Origin: Deltaproteobacteria bacterium UBA6967 | GTDB taxonomy: Bacteria; SAR324; NAC60-12 | Direction of reading: 5' to 3' | Length of the DNA: 26,948 bases | Assembly: GCA_002450295.1 (NCBI GenBank) | Contig: DJYX01000150.1 | Span: 5,177 to 32,124, forward strand | Shown here: in pieces, positions 1 to 8,299 of the stretch | Layout of the letters: every line of letters starts with the position of its first letter | Position numbering within the stretch: the stretch's first letter is position 1 | Notes under the pieces: generated by a model | The model's database searches: none | What the model was told of the DNA's origin: nothing | What the model saw: the letters and a program-made list of their open reading frames with translations, nothing else | Translations under genes and position numbers: made by a program

Positions 1-2
1 AT

Positions 3-566
3 GAATCGGAAGAACCTGCCTTTTATTCTCTAGGAGGAAGTGAGGTTGGCGATGAAGAGGTTGAACCTGTAATGTATGTTGCTGCACCGACAAATCATTT
101 TCTAGAGGAAAGGGTTCCGCTAGAAGAACCAACCGAAGCGGTGGGCCAGGTTGAAGTTATACCAACAATCCAAAAATCAAACACTCCACCTGATAGAACG
201 GAAGACTCTGTTATCGTTGAAACGGTGGAACCAGTAATTGCAGTAGCAAGTGCTTCAGGAGCAAGGATAAGGAGACCAGAAGGGGTAGAAATTGAGACAG
301 CCCCAAGGGAAATTTTTAACTCGTCTGCGGCTAAGAAGTTGACGGATGCTCATCAGCGGCGATCTCAGGAACTCAGGGAGATGCCCAAAACTACTGAAAA
401 CATTACAAATAAAGTTGATGTGACGGAGAAGACTACTATCTCGGCTGCTAATCCAACACTAACTGCGCAACCGACTATTCGGGGGTTTCAAAACCGCAGG
501 GACTTTCACAAAAATTTAGACATTCCGACTTTCATTCGTAAAAAACTCTCACCGCCCAGTAACTGA
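3..566 (+). CDS. ftsZ: FtsZ, C-terminal part (5' truncated by window edge)
   Basis: The reading frame is open from base 3 with no stop before the first internal ATG at 72, so the true start lies upstream of the window. About 187 residues are visible, ending at the TGA at 564-566. Most of this is a low-complexity, Glu/Pro/Thr-rich stretch typical of the disordered FtsZ linker. The last 15 residues carry LDIPTFIRKK, which matches the conserved C-terminal peptide of FtsZ that binds FtsA, ZipA and MinC. FtsZ is the tubulin-like GTPase that forms the division ring at midcell. The GTPase core is not in the window, so the call rests on the tail peptide and the linker character. The linker, at more than 150 residues, is long for the family. 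An unrelated disordered protein is possible but unlikely given the tail. Confidence 0.83.
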   Translation, partial: ESEEPAFYSLGGSEVGDEEVEPVMYVAAPTNHFLEERVPLEEPTEAVGQVEVIPTIQKSNTPPDRTEDSVIVETVEPVIAVASASGARIRRPEGVEIETAPREIFNSSAAKKLTDAHQRRSQELREMPKTTENITNKVDVTEKTTISAANPTLTAQPTIRGFQNRRDFHKNLDIPTFIRKKLSPPSN

Positions 567-581
567 TCCAAAGAAATTGAC

Positions 582-614
582 GTTCAAAGAAATCTTTTGC
601 AGTTTTCTTTGAAC
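582..614 (+). terminator. Inverted repeat after ftsZ, possible terminator
   Basis: A perfect 11-bp inverted repeat lies 15 bases after the ftsZ stop: left arm GTTCAAAGAAA at 582-592, right arm TTTCTTTGAAC at 604-614, with an 11-base loop. It is AT-rich and is not followed by a run of T, so it is not a textbook intrinsic terminator. It could end or stabilise the ftsZ message. Confidence 0.35.
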
Positions 615-679
615 AAGGTGATGCTCCTTCCCTCGATGCATCCCTGAAAGTCAATTTTCCTCAGCGTTTCAATCCTGCA

Positions 680-1546
680 ATGAGACATTTATATTTACCA
701 AGTGTATTGAGTCTTGGGCTACTTGGTAGCTTGTTAGCTTGGATTGTGGCGCAATTTGTTTCAATTCTCGCTGAGAGTCTTCTTATTTTGCCAGAAACGA
801 CACTTCCATTATTACATCACATTTTGGAAGGAGCGTTATTTGGAGCAGGCTTGGGGATGGCACTCCAAATCCGTGAGATATACTTTCAAGGAAGTGAAAT
901 TGAATCCTTGGTCAAACAAGGAGTCAATGGTTTGTTTGATGGTTTGTTACTAGGCTTAGGTGTGACTCTACTCTCTGTGACATTTTCTGAAAGATTTCCA
1001 CAGTACCAATTTGGAGGACTGCTCTATGCGGTTTTATTGGGAGGTGGCATCGGAATTCAAACTTCGAGAGGATGTAATGCTTGGAAGGTCCGCCTACAAC
1101 TTGGGCTCTTAGCGGCTGTCGGTGGCGGAGGAGCTCTCTATATTTTATCAACATTGCAGTCGGTTTTTCTGATTCAAGGATTTGCTAGTTGGATTCCGCT
1201 GTTGTCAATAGGTTTTGGTATTTCCCTGCTATTGGGACTGCCAGAAGCACTGTTCAATCGTTCCCGATTACATCTACTAACCGGGGAGCGTGAAGGACAT
1301 GTTTACTGGCTCCATCCGTTTTATAGTTCACTAGGGTATAGCCTTCAAAACAATCTGATCCTACATCCCTTTCGAGAAGTACGTGGAGAACAAGCTTGTA
1401 TCGAGCGAGATCGGGGTCAAATTTTTTTAAAGAATTATGGTGATTCCCAGGAAGTACTGTTGAATTACAGGCCTGTTGTGCAGCAAGAACTCCAGTCAGG
1501 AGACCTTATCAAGATCGGAACGGCGCTGCTGCAGTTCACCAAATAG
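680..1546 (+). CDS. Multi-pass membrane protein with C-terminal FHA-like domain
   Basis: This is a 288-residue protein. The first 190 residues are very hydrophobic and Gly/Leu-rich, with about five or six likely membrane segments (roughly 8-30, 44-66, 82-103, 110-127, 139-160 and 170-190). Residues 196-287 look like a cytoplasmic forkhead-associated (FHA) domain: the end, with QSGDLIKIGTALLQF, matches the last two strands of that fold. The usual GR, S, H and N motif residues are not clear, so phosphothreonine binding is doubtful. The stop is two bases before the start of the next FHA-protein gene at 1549, so the pair is very likely co-transcribed and may work together at the inner membrane. 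There is no good ribosome binding site before the ATG. I do not recognise the membrane domain family. The function is unknown, and a scaffold or regulatory role is inference. Confidence 0.72.
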   Translation: MRHLYLPSVLSLGLLGSLLAWIVAQFVSILAESLLILPETTLPLLHHILEGALFGAGLGMALQIREIYFQGSEIESLVKQGVNGLFDGLLLGLGVTLLSVTFSERFPQYQFGGLLYAVLLGGGIGIQTSRGCNAWKVRLQLGLLAAVGGGGALYILSTLQSVFLIQGFASWIPLLSIGFGISLLLGLPEALFNRSRLHLLTGEREGHVYWLHPFYSSLGYSLQNNLILHPFREVRGEQACIERDRGQIFLKNYGDSQEVLLNYRPVVQQELQSGDLIKIGTALLQFTK

Positions 1547-1548
1547 CA

Positions 1549-2496
1549 ATGCCTGATTCAATTCGTAACTGGCAACGACTTCTCATAGGAGTGTTGCTAG
1601 TGATGGGGCTGGTGCCAACGCATGCTAATGCGGATATGCAATCCCCAAGTGTACAATTTGTTCTGCACGAACCCACCTCGTCTTCTGTTGATCCGAACAA
1701 AATCTCGCCCCCGCTGGAACCAATCGACCCCTTACAATTTGGAATCCTGATCGGTTTAATGTTGACCTTAGCCGGTTGCCTTTTCTGGTTTTGGCGATCG
1801 CGCAGCCAACCTGTACGCAAAACCGAAGTGGAACTTGGTTTTGAAATCATTACTCCTGGAGAGAATAGTCGATTTCTACCCTTGGAGCTAAAGAACTACA
1901 CCTTGGATTATCTGAACGATATTGAAACAAAAAATAAGCTCAGATTGTCAGCGAATTTAGAGAAGGTTGCACTGACTCCAAAGCAGAATTCATTTTACTT
2001 GGAAGACCGGAATAGTAAGAACGCTTTGTTGGTGAATCGTCGCCGCATGAACAAAGTTTTGTTGCAAAACGAGGACGTGCTGGATATCGGTGAGTTAACT
2101 CTGCTTTTCAGAAATCGATTACCTGCCTTTGTGCTTCCCTCTGCTGAAGAAGGGAACCCGTTGCTCTATCCACGGCGATCGTTAACTCCGAAAGGCCCCT
2201 TACCCTCTTCAACGGCTTCTCTGCGCTTTCTCGGTAACCGTCAGGATTTTCCATTAGTACGCAACATTATGATACTAGGTAGATCTGAGACATGCGACAT
2301 GGTACTTGAGGATTCAAGTGTTCACCTCAGACACGCGCGCATCTTTCGGTCGGGGACAGTTTACAAGCTCCAAAACCTAAGTACAGAAGGGACTTATCTG
2401 AATTCAAGACGTGTTGAGCAAAAGGAGCTTCATGATGGAGATGAAATCGCTGTGGGACGTTATGTGTTCATTTTCCAAAGTGGCAAGAAACGATGA
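1549..2496 (+). CDS. Membrane-anchored protein with two FHA domains
   Basis: The 315-residue protein starts with a probable signal peptide (hydrophobic stretch 11-23, possible AxA-type cleavage after Ala28). A short extracytoplasmic segment follows, then a membrane helix at about 64-82 capped by Arg/Lys. Two FHA-like domains follow at about 95-188 and 224-310. The second is clear: GR at 244-245, RHA at 261-263, NLSTEGTYLN at 276-285 and GDEIAVGRYVFIF at the end. Two positions that normally contact phosphothreonine differ: the Ser of the SRxH motif is His259, and the Asn of NGT is Glu280. Binding may therefore be phospho-independent. It is sandwiched between the membrane FHA gene upstream and the phosphatase gene downstream (4-base ATGA overlap), which implies one operon. 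No Ser/Thr kinase is visible nearby. The partner and role are unknown. Confidence 0.78.
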   Translation: MPDSIRNWQRLLIGVLLVMGLVPTHANADMQSPSVQFVLHEPTSSSVDPNKISPPLEPIDPLQFGILIGLMLTLAGCLFWFWRSRSQPVRKTEVELGFEIITPGENSRFLPLELKNYTLDYLNDIETKNKLRLSANLEKVALTPKQNSFYLEDRNSKNALLVNRRRMNKVLLQNEDVLDIGELTLLFRNRLPAFVLPSAEEGNPLLYPRRSLTPKGPLPSSTASLRFLGNRQDFPLVRNIMILGRSETCDMVLEDSSVHLRHARIFRSGTVYKLQNLSTEGTYLNSRRVEQKELHDGDEIAVGRYVFIFQSGKKR

Positions 2497-2972
2497 ATAA
2501 GCAGTCGCGGTTGCTTTTTGTGTGCATGGGCAATATCTGTCGCTCCCCGACAGCTGAGGGAATCATGCTCCACCTGATCCGAAAAGATGGGCTAGAAGAG
2601 TTGATTGAATGTGATTCTGCCGGGACGCACGGATATCATGTTGGAGAGCCAGCTGATTCAAGAATGCTGAAGCATGCTCAGATACGAGGATATGATTTAC
2701 CAAGCCGTTCCCGTAAACTTCATCCAGTGAGTGACTTTCCTTACTATGACTGGATTCTGGTTATGGATGATCGTAACTACCAAGATGTAATAGGTTTGGA
2801 CTCTTCTCGAGAATATGCATCTAAAATCCGAAGGATGACTGATTTCTGCCAATTGATGAAGGTAAATGAAGTCCCAGACCCTTACTATGGTGGAGATGCA
2901 GGCTTTGAACTAGTGATTGATATTTTGGAAGATGCTTGTGCAGGATTGATGGAGAGGTTAAAAGCTGAATGA
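2493..2972 (+). CDS. Low-molecular-weight protein tyrosine phosphatase family
   Basis: This is a cytosolic phosphatase of 159 residues, the usual family size. The P-loop CMGNICRSP has nucleophile Cys11 and Arg17 (CX5R), followed by SPTAEG. The general acid Asp129 sits in VPDPYYGG. The family hydrolyses phosphotyrosine, phosphoarginine, or ribulosamine/erythrulosamine 5-phosphates on proteins. The start ATG overlaps the stop of the upstream FHA gene, and the stop overlaps the start of the kinase gene at 2969. Translational coupling to a fructosamine-kinase-family gene favours a role in removing sugar adducts from proteins rather than in tyrosine signalling. The substrate is inferred from this context; the family assignment is firm. 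Confidence 0.92.
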   Translation: MNKQSRLLFVCMGNICRSPTAEGIMLHLIRKDGLEELIECDSAGTHGYHVGEPADSRMLKHAQIRGYDLPSRSRKLHPVSDFPYYDWILVMDDRNYQDVIGLDSSREYASKIRRMTDFCQLMKVNEVPDPYYGGDAGFELVIDILEDACAGLMERLKAE

Positions 2973-3823
2973 ATGCAGGTCTCCGTGAAAGTCTACAAGC
3001 GGTTCTGGAACAACCTATTCTAGATTGGTTGCCGGTTTCAGGTGGTTGTATTAGTGAAGCATGGCAAGTCAGAACAGCGCAGGAAACTGTATTCGTTAAG
3101 TTGTCAACGGGCTTATTGCCAGGAATGCTTGCAGCAGAGGCAGAGGGTCTCAATGAGTTAGCAAAATCAGGTGCGATCCGTGTTCCTGAAGTCATCAGGT
3201 TGACAGAAAATTTTCTCATTCTGGAATTTATACCAACCGCCATCAATCCCCCTTCAGATTTTTGGTCCAAGTTGGGTCGGCAGTTGGCTAATTTACATGC
3301 TTATTCCGAGAAAATCCCTGGATTCCATCAAGATAATTTCATCGGCCGGAGTCCACAGAAAAATCACTGCACAGCAAACTGGAAAGAGTTTTTCTGGCAA
3401 AGCAGGCTGTTACCCCAATGGGAAATGGCAATGCAGCGTGATATCCCAAACAAAATAAAACTACTTTGGCAGCAGTTGGAGAGTTTTTGGCCAGCACCGT
3501 TGGACGGCTCATCAGCGCAGGCTTCTTTGCTTCATGGAGATCTGTGGAGCGGAAATGTTTTGGTAAGCAAAAATGGTGAGCCAGTAGTGATTGACCCAGC
3601 TGTCTATTATGGTGATGCAGAAGCAGATCTGTCGTTGACTTATCTTTTCGGAGGCTTCCCTACCACGTTCTATCAGGCCTACCAAGAAATACGCCCAAAA
3701 AGGGAGGGCTTTGCTCGAAGACAAAAAGTCTATCAACTCTATCACCTACTGAATCACTTCAATCTCTTCGGTAACAGTTATACGCAGTCAGTCGAATCCT
3801 GCCTTGGGGAGATCACCCGTTAA
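2969..3823 (+). CDS. Fructosamine/ketosamine 3-kinase family protein
   Basis: The 284-residue protein has the aminoglycoside-phosphotransferase-like kinase fold typical of fructosamine 3-kinases. It shows the N-terminal GGCISEAW loop, a possible ATP-binding Lys44 (VFVKL), Glu57, the catalytic loop HGDLWSGN at 189-196 and the metal-binding VIDPAVYYGD at 207-216, which is a signature of this family. These enzymes phosphorylate O3 of ketosamines formed when sugars attach to protein amines, so the adduct falls off. Many bacterial members prefer ribulosamines or erythrulosamines. It overlaps the phosphatase gene by 4 bases. The length is normal and the motif residues appear intact. The exact sugar adduct cannot be read from the sequence. 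Confidence 0.9.
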   Translation: MNAGLRESLQAVLEQPILDWLPVSGGCISEAWQVRTAQETVFVKLSTGLLPGMLAAEAEGLNELAKSGAIRVPEVIRLTENFLILEFIPTAINPPSDFWSKLGRQLANLHAYSEKIPGFHQDNFIGRSPQKNHCTANWKEFFWQSRLLPQWEMAMQRDIPNKIKLLWQQLESFWPAPLDGSSAQASLLHGDLWSGNVLVSKNGEPVVIDPAVYYGDAEADLSLTYLFGGFPTTFYQAYQEIRPKREGFARRQKVYQLYHLLNHFNLFGNSYTQSVESCLGEITR

Positions 3824-3858
3824 TGACTCTTTGAAGTCAAAGTAACTGAGTACACTCA

Positions 3859-4056
3859 ATGGAAGTAGAACTCCTAAAAGCACTTTTACAAGCTGTACAG
3901 GAAAACAATTCAGAACTGAAAGCTATTCGCCGTTTGCTAGAAGCTCAAAATCGAGAAGGTTTGGTGATGCCAGAAAGTCCAAATCCACCAAATTTACAAG
4001 AAACAGAATCATGGAACAATGAGGTGGATCGCTTGTTTCGTGGGGAGTTGGGTTAG
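3859..4056 (+). CDS. Small hypothetical protein, helical N-terminus
   Basis: This is a 65-residue ORF. Residues 1-32 have a regular hydrophobic pattern (Leu, Val, Ile) with charged faces, consistent with a single amphipathic or coiled-coil helix. The rest is Pro/Asn-rich, then acidic. I recognise no family. It follows the kinase gene by 35 bases on the same strand and overlaps the 3' end of the convergent glgA by 4 bases. No clear ribosome binding site precedes it; instead a short palindrome abuts the ATG. The codon pattern and lack of a competing ORF make it plausible but unproven. Confidence 0.5.
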   Translation: MEVELLKALLQAVQENNSELKAIRRLLEAQNREGLVMPESPNPPNLQETESWNNEVDRLFRGELG

Positions 4057-5510
4057 TTGATAGGAGTTTTCAGAGCTTTAGTATAGATGTTTTCATATTG
4101 GGTGGCGGTGTTTTCCCAAGAAAATCTTTGGCGCATACCCAATTTAATTCTGTTTTCGAATGAAGCGTGGTCGTTGGTAAAACAATCAATCCCTCTCTTT
4201 ATAGCACCAAGAGTATCATCCGCATTGGGCTCTGTAAATACGAACCCTGTTCCGTTCCCACCGGATGTGTCGTTCTCCCAAACCGTATCTCGGAGACCGC
4301 CTACGGCTCTAACGATCGGAAGCGTGCCGTAGCGAAGACTATACATCTGATTGAGTCCACAGGGTTCATAGAGCGAGGGCATCAGGAAGAAGTCACTTCC
4401 GGCTTCAATTCGATGAGCTAAGGCCTCATTATAACCATCGTGAAACTGCAATTTCTCTGGATTCATCTCACTCAATCTGGTGATTTCCTCAACAATCCAG
4501 CGCTCTCCGCTACCTAGAATTGCAAACTGAACTTGCTCACTCAGAACTTTGGCAATCGCCGGTAAAGAGAAATCAAATCCCTTTTGTCCTGTCAACCTAC
4601 TAACAATTCCAATCAAAGGAACTTCGGGAGCTTCTGGTAGTCCCATCTCAGCTTGCAATGCCGACTTACATTCAAATTTTCCTGATAAGTTTCCTAGATC
4701 ATAGTTGGAAGTAAGATAGGGATCATTTGCAGGATTCCATACCTCGTATTCACAGCCATTTAAAATTCCACTGAAAACTTCTTTGCGTGCCTCGTAAGAC
4801 TCATGTAGACCATGACCTCCCAGTGGAGTTTTTAGTTCTTCAGCATAACCAACACTCACTGCATTCAATTGATCCGCAGCTCTAAGCCCGCCTTTCAATA
4901 AATTGATTTGTCCATGATCTTCAAACCCCGCTGGATGAAACCAATCATCCCCGATCTCCAAAAAGGATTTTGCAGAGGCTGAGCAATGCCCCTGATAGCC
5001 GCCATTATGAATGGTCAGCAGAGAGCGTGTCTTAGCAAATTCGGGATAGGTTGTACGATATTTGCGCAGATAAAGGCATGCTAACGCTCCTTGCCAGTCA
5101 TTAACATGAATGATGTCTGGAATGAAATTTTCAGCTAGACAGAGTTGAAGCGCAGCTTTGCAAAAGAATCCAAAGCGTTCTCCGTTATCTGGATGGGGAT
5201 TGCCGCCTACATCTTCGTAGGGATGGCTACGTAAGAAAAAATCATTGTATTCAATCAGATAACCAGTTAACCGCTCTAGCTCTGTCTGTTGAACTGCACA
5301 GAAAAGCTCTGTGTCTCCCATTGGAACCCCCAGTGAGGAGACTGCAGTTGAGTAATTTTTAGTTCTTGCAATGGAAAGATAATTAGGAAGAACAAGTCTT
5401 ACGTCGTGGCCTTTCTGACGAAGCGCCAGGGGAAGAGCTCGAGCAACATCAGCCAAGCCACCAGTCTTGATGAGTCCGGTAGCTTCAGAGGACAAGAAGA
5501 GAATATTCAT
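4053..5510 (-). CDS. glgA: Glycogen synthase (ADP-glucose)
   Basis: GlgA transfers glucose from ADP-glucose to the growing alpha-1,4-glucan chain in the cytosol. The protein has 485 residues, close to E. coli GlgA. Visible marks of GT5 enzymes are KTGGLADV at 15-22 (Lys15 contacts the nucleotide sugar), HVNDWQ at 135-140, SRLTGQKG at 304-311 (Arg and Lys phosphate contacts) and YEPCGLNQMYSLRYG from 381 with Glu382. Its start lies two bases after the glgC stop, so glgC-glgA form one transcript read on the minus strand. The 3' end converges with, and overlaps by 4 bases, the small ORF ending at 4056. All key residues appear intact. Confidence 0.96.
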   Translation of the reverse strand: MNILFLSSEATGLIKTGGLADVARALPLALRQKGHDVRLVLPNYLSIARTKNYSTAVSSLGVPMGDTELFCAVQQTELERLTGYLIEYNDFFLRSHPYEDVGGNPHPDNGERFGFFCKAALQLCLAENFIPDIIHVNDWQGALACLYLRKYRTTYPEFAKTRSLLTIHNGGYQGHCSASAKSFLEIGDDWFHPAGFEDHGQINLLKGGLRAADQLNAVSVGYAEELKTPLGGHGLHESYEARKEVFSGILNGCEYEVWNPANDPYLTSNYDLGNLSGKFECKSALQAEMGLPEAPEVPLIGIVSRLTGQKGFDFSLPAIAKVLSEQVQFAILGSGERWIVEEITRLSEMNPEKLQFHDGYNEALAHRIEAGSDFFLMPSLYEPCGLNQMYSLRYGTLPIVRAVGGLRDTVWENDTSGGNGTGFVFTEPNADDTLGAIKRGIDCFTNDHASFENRIKLGMRQRFSWENTATQYENIYTKALKTPIN

Positions 5511-5512
5511 GC

Positions 5513-6742
5513 TTAGTTGATTGTAGAACCTTTTGGAATTACCACAATCCCAGAGTCAGTCACATGGTAGCGCTGGCGATCAGCTTCCAAATCATAGCCA
5601 ATCACAGTATCTGGGCCAATCTTGACCTGCTTGTCGATGATAGTCCGCTTAATTCGACAATTTCTGGCAATTTCAACGTCATTCATGATGACTGATTCAC
5701 TAATGTGGGAGTAGCTATGGACTCGGACGTTGTATCCCAAAACACTATTGATCACTAAGGCGCCACTGATGATGGATCCAGCAGAAATAATCGCATTGAT
5801 CGCATGGCCCGTTCGCAGATCGCTGAAGTGTACAAATTTTGCGGGAGGCAAAGGAGGAGTGTGGCTTCGAACTGGCCACTTCTGGTTATAGAGGTCGAAT
5901 TCTGGTTTGATACCGACCAGATCCATGTTTGATTCCCAATAAGCGTCCAAGGTTCCTACGTCACGCCAGTAGCCAACCTCTTCTTCGACAGCACCAGGGA
6001 CTCTATTTTGAGAAAAGTCATACACGAAGACTTGGCCGCGTGGAAACATTCTTGGGATGATATTTTTTCCGAAATCATGATCAGAGTCAGCGAACTGAGC
6101 ATCTAAGATGAGTTCATTCACCAAGGCATTTCGTTCAAATACGTAATTGCCCATCGAGGCAAGTACATGGTGTGGATCATTTGGCATCGGCTTTGGAGGG
6201 ATGATCGGCTTTTCCACAAAGCCTGTCATCCGCCATTCATCATCAACCTCAATGATCCCAAAATGTTTTGCTTCGTGAAGCGGCACGGGAATAGCTGCCA
6301 CAGTTAATTCAGCGTGACGCTTGGTGTGGAAGCGTAACATCTGGCTGATTTCCATCTTATAGATGTGATCTCCTCCAAAGACACAGACCAGATCGGGATC
6401 ACTGTCATAAATCAGATTTAGGTTCTGGTAAATTGCATCGGCTGTTCCTTCGTACCACTTCTTACCAGTTTGCATCTGGGCGGGAATCGGATCAATGAAG
6501 AAATTCGGAATACCAGAAATCCTCCAGCCTTGCCGCAGATGTTCCATCAACGAGTGAGATTTGAACTGCGTTAGTACAAAAACCTGCATCAGTCCAGAAT
6601 TGATGAAGTTGCTTAGTACAAAATCAATGATTCTATAGTTTCCACCAAAAGGTACGGAGGGCTTTGCGCGCACAGCTGTCAAAGGATGTAATCGAGTTCC
6701 CTCTCCGCCAGCTAGGATCATGGACAGGACATTGGTACTCAT
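5513..6742 (-). CDS. glgC: Glucose-1-phosphate adenylyltransferase
   Basis: GlgC makes ADP-glucose from ATP and glucose-1-phosphate, the committed step of bacterial glycogen synthesis. The protein has 409 residues. The nucleotide-binding loop GGEGTRLHPLT is at 12-22, with KPSVPFGG at 27-34, WYEGTADA at 96-103, FGGDHIYKM at 122-130 and GFVEKP at 174-179. The C-terminal part is a left-handed beta-helix of hexapeptide type (repeats such as VRVHSYSHIS). The enzyme class is usually allosterically controlled by glycolytic intermediates. It is first in a glgC-glgA operon and diverges from the phosphofructokinase gene across 183 bases, which could allow coordinated control of storage versus breakdown. 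Confidence 0.96.
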   Translation of the reverse strand: MSTNVLSMILAGGEGTRLHPLTAVRAKPSVPFGGNYRIIDFVLSNFINSGLMQVFVLTQFKSHSLMEHLRQGWRISGIPNFFIDPIPAQMQTGKKWYEGTADAIYQNLNLIYDSDPDLVCVFGGDHIYKMEISQMLRFHTKRHAELTVAAIPVPLHEAKHFGIIEVDDEWRMTGFVEKPIIPPKPMPNDPHHVLASMGNYVFERNALVNELILDAQFADSDHDFGKNIIPRMFPRGQVFVYDFSQNRVPGAVEEEVGYWRDVGTLDAYWESNMDLVGIKPEFDLYNQKWPVRSHTPPLPPAKFVHFSDLRTGHAINAIISAGSIISGALVINSVLGYNVRVHSYSHISESVIMNDVEIARNCRIKRTIIDKQVKIGPDTVIGYDLEADRQRYHVTDSGIVVIPKGSTIN

Positions 6743-6820
6743 GGTGTAATCTCAAAAAAGTCAGTTTTTGAAAGACTATTTAGTAAGCCTGATAATTATG
6801 AAAAGTAAGTTAGACAGACT

Positions 6821-6826
6821 ATTATA
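6821..6826 (-). promoter_or_regulatory. Candidate -10 element for glgC
   Basis: Read on the minus strand, these bases are TATAAT, an exact sigma70 -10 hexamer, about 79 bases before the glgC start. No good -35 hexamer is present at 16-18 bases upstream, so the call rests on one box in a plausible place in the glgC/pfk divergent gap. Confidence 0.33.
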
Positions 6827-6925
6827 GTATTGGAGGATACGAAATTTCTAATAATTTTGCGTAATCGTTCATAAACTGGTAGGCATGGGCTGTCAAAACT
6901 TTTAAAGGATCACCAAAGGAAAGAA

Positions 6926-8299
6926 ATGAATGAGCAGTTTGTTGTCCCAAGTCTGGGCAATTGTCGCATCCAATCACCTTTACCACTTAGTACAAGCTCT
7001 AAGGAGGACAACTTTCGATTTGTTGAGGACTCACAGAGGATTCTATATCAAGCTACCTTTAATAATCTTGATCAACATGAATTATTTGGAGGAGAGTCTC
7101 CCGTAAGCTTTGAAGCTGCCGGTCCAAGAGCGATGACGTTTTTTGATGCTTCCAAGGTCAGAGCGGGCATTGTGACTTGTGGAGGACTCTGCCCTGGAAT
7201 CAACAATGTGATCAGAGCTCTGGTGATGCAGATGTATCACAACTATGGTGTGCGTAAGATCTATGGCTTCCGCTATGGTTTTCAGGGATTTATTCCAAAA
7301 TATCGACATGACATTACGGAATTGACGCCGGACTCCGTTGTGAACATCCATCACCAAGGAGGCAGTATACTCTCCAGCTCAAGAGGGCCTCAAGATATTG
7401 GAGAAATTGTAGACTGCCTAGATCGGCATACAATTAAAATACTGTTTTGTATTGGCGGGGATGGAACTTTGCGAGGCGCACATGCAATTGCCCAGGAAGT
7501 CAAAGCTAGAGATCTCAAGATTGCTGTAATTGGTGTGCCAAAGACGATCGACAATGACATTTCTTACTGCTCAAAAACCTTTGGATTTGAAACGGCTTTT
7601 TCTAAGGCAGTAGAAGCCGTTCAATCAGCACATGTCGAAGCTTATGGGGCTAACTACGGAGTCGTTGTGATCAAGTTGATGGGTCGTGATTCTGGGTTTA
7701 TTGCAGCAAATACCTCTTTGGCCTGTCCTGATGTGAATTTTGTCCTAATCCCAGAAGTTCGCTTTGACCTGCATGGCCCAGAAGGAATGATGGCGGCCAT
7801 GGAAAATAGTTTTGATGAGAAACAGAAGAGAGGACAGCATCCGCATTCTGTGATCGTCGTTGCAGAAGGTGCCGGTCAATACTTGATGTCGAATAGAATA
7901 GAAAAGAGAGATCCCTCGGGCAACATTCGTTATAGTGATATTGGGTTATTCCTAAAAGAGAGTATTCAGAAGCATTTTGAAGGGAAGATGCCTGTTAGCG
8001 TTCGACTGATCGAACCAAGCTATTTAATTCGATCCTTGCCCGCTAATCCCCATGATGCGATTTTCTGTTATCACCTTGCTGATCACGCTGTTCACGCAGG
8101 AATGGCTGGTCGTACAGACGTTATGATAGGTTACTGGAACAGTCATTTCACCCATGTTCCGCTGGAAGCTGTGGTGCAGCAGAAAAAACGAATTGATCCT
8201 AATGGAGATTTCTGGAGACAGGTTCTGTTTTCAACAGGACAGCCAAATCGGATGTATAATGAGGTCCCTGAAGAATCAGACGCAAAATCGCTGAATTAA
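6926..8299 (+). CDS. pfk: 6-phosphofructokinase, plant/kinetoplastid-like type
   Basis: It phosphorylates fructose-6-phosphate to the 1,6-bisphosphate in glycolysis. The protein is 457 residues, longer than the roughly 320 of E. coli PfkA because of an N-terminal extension of about 75 residues. Motifs are CGGLCPGINNVIR at 85-97, GGDGT at 177-181, PKTIDND at 205-211 with catalytic Asp209, and MGRDSGFIA at 252-260. The donor-selecting pair is Gly180 and Lys206. E. coli ATP enzymes have Gly/Gly and PPi enzymes have Asp/Lys. Gly with Lys is the pattern of plant and trypanosome enzymes, which use ATP. ATP is therefore the likelier donor, but PPi is not excluded. The start is supported by AAGGA ahead of the ATG. 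The 3' end overlaps the convergent DHH gene by 24 bases. Confidence 0.93.
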   Translation: MNEQFVVPSLGNCRIQSPLPLSTSSKEDNFRFVEDSQRILYQATFNNLDQHELFGGESPVSFEAAGPRAMTFFDASKVRAGIVTCGGLCPGINNVIRALVMQMYHNYGVRKIYGFRYGFQGFIPKYRHDITELTPDSVVNIHHQGGSILSSSRGPQDIGEIVDCLDRHTIKILFCIGGDGTLRGAHAIAQEVKARDLKIAVIGVPKTIDNDISYCSKTFGFETAFSKAVEAVQSAHVEAYGANYGVVVIKLMGRDSGFIAANTSLACPDVNFVLIPEVRFDLHGPEGMMAAMENSFDEKQKRGQHPHSVIVVAEGAGQYLMSNRIEKRDPSGNIRYSDIGLFLKESIQKHFEGKMPVSVRLIEPSYLIRSLPANPHDAIFCYHLADHAVHAGMAGRTDVMIGYWNSHFTHVPLEAVVQQKKRIDPNGDFWRQVLFSTGQPNRMYNEVPEESDAKSLN

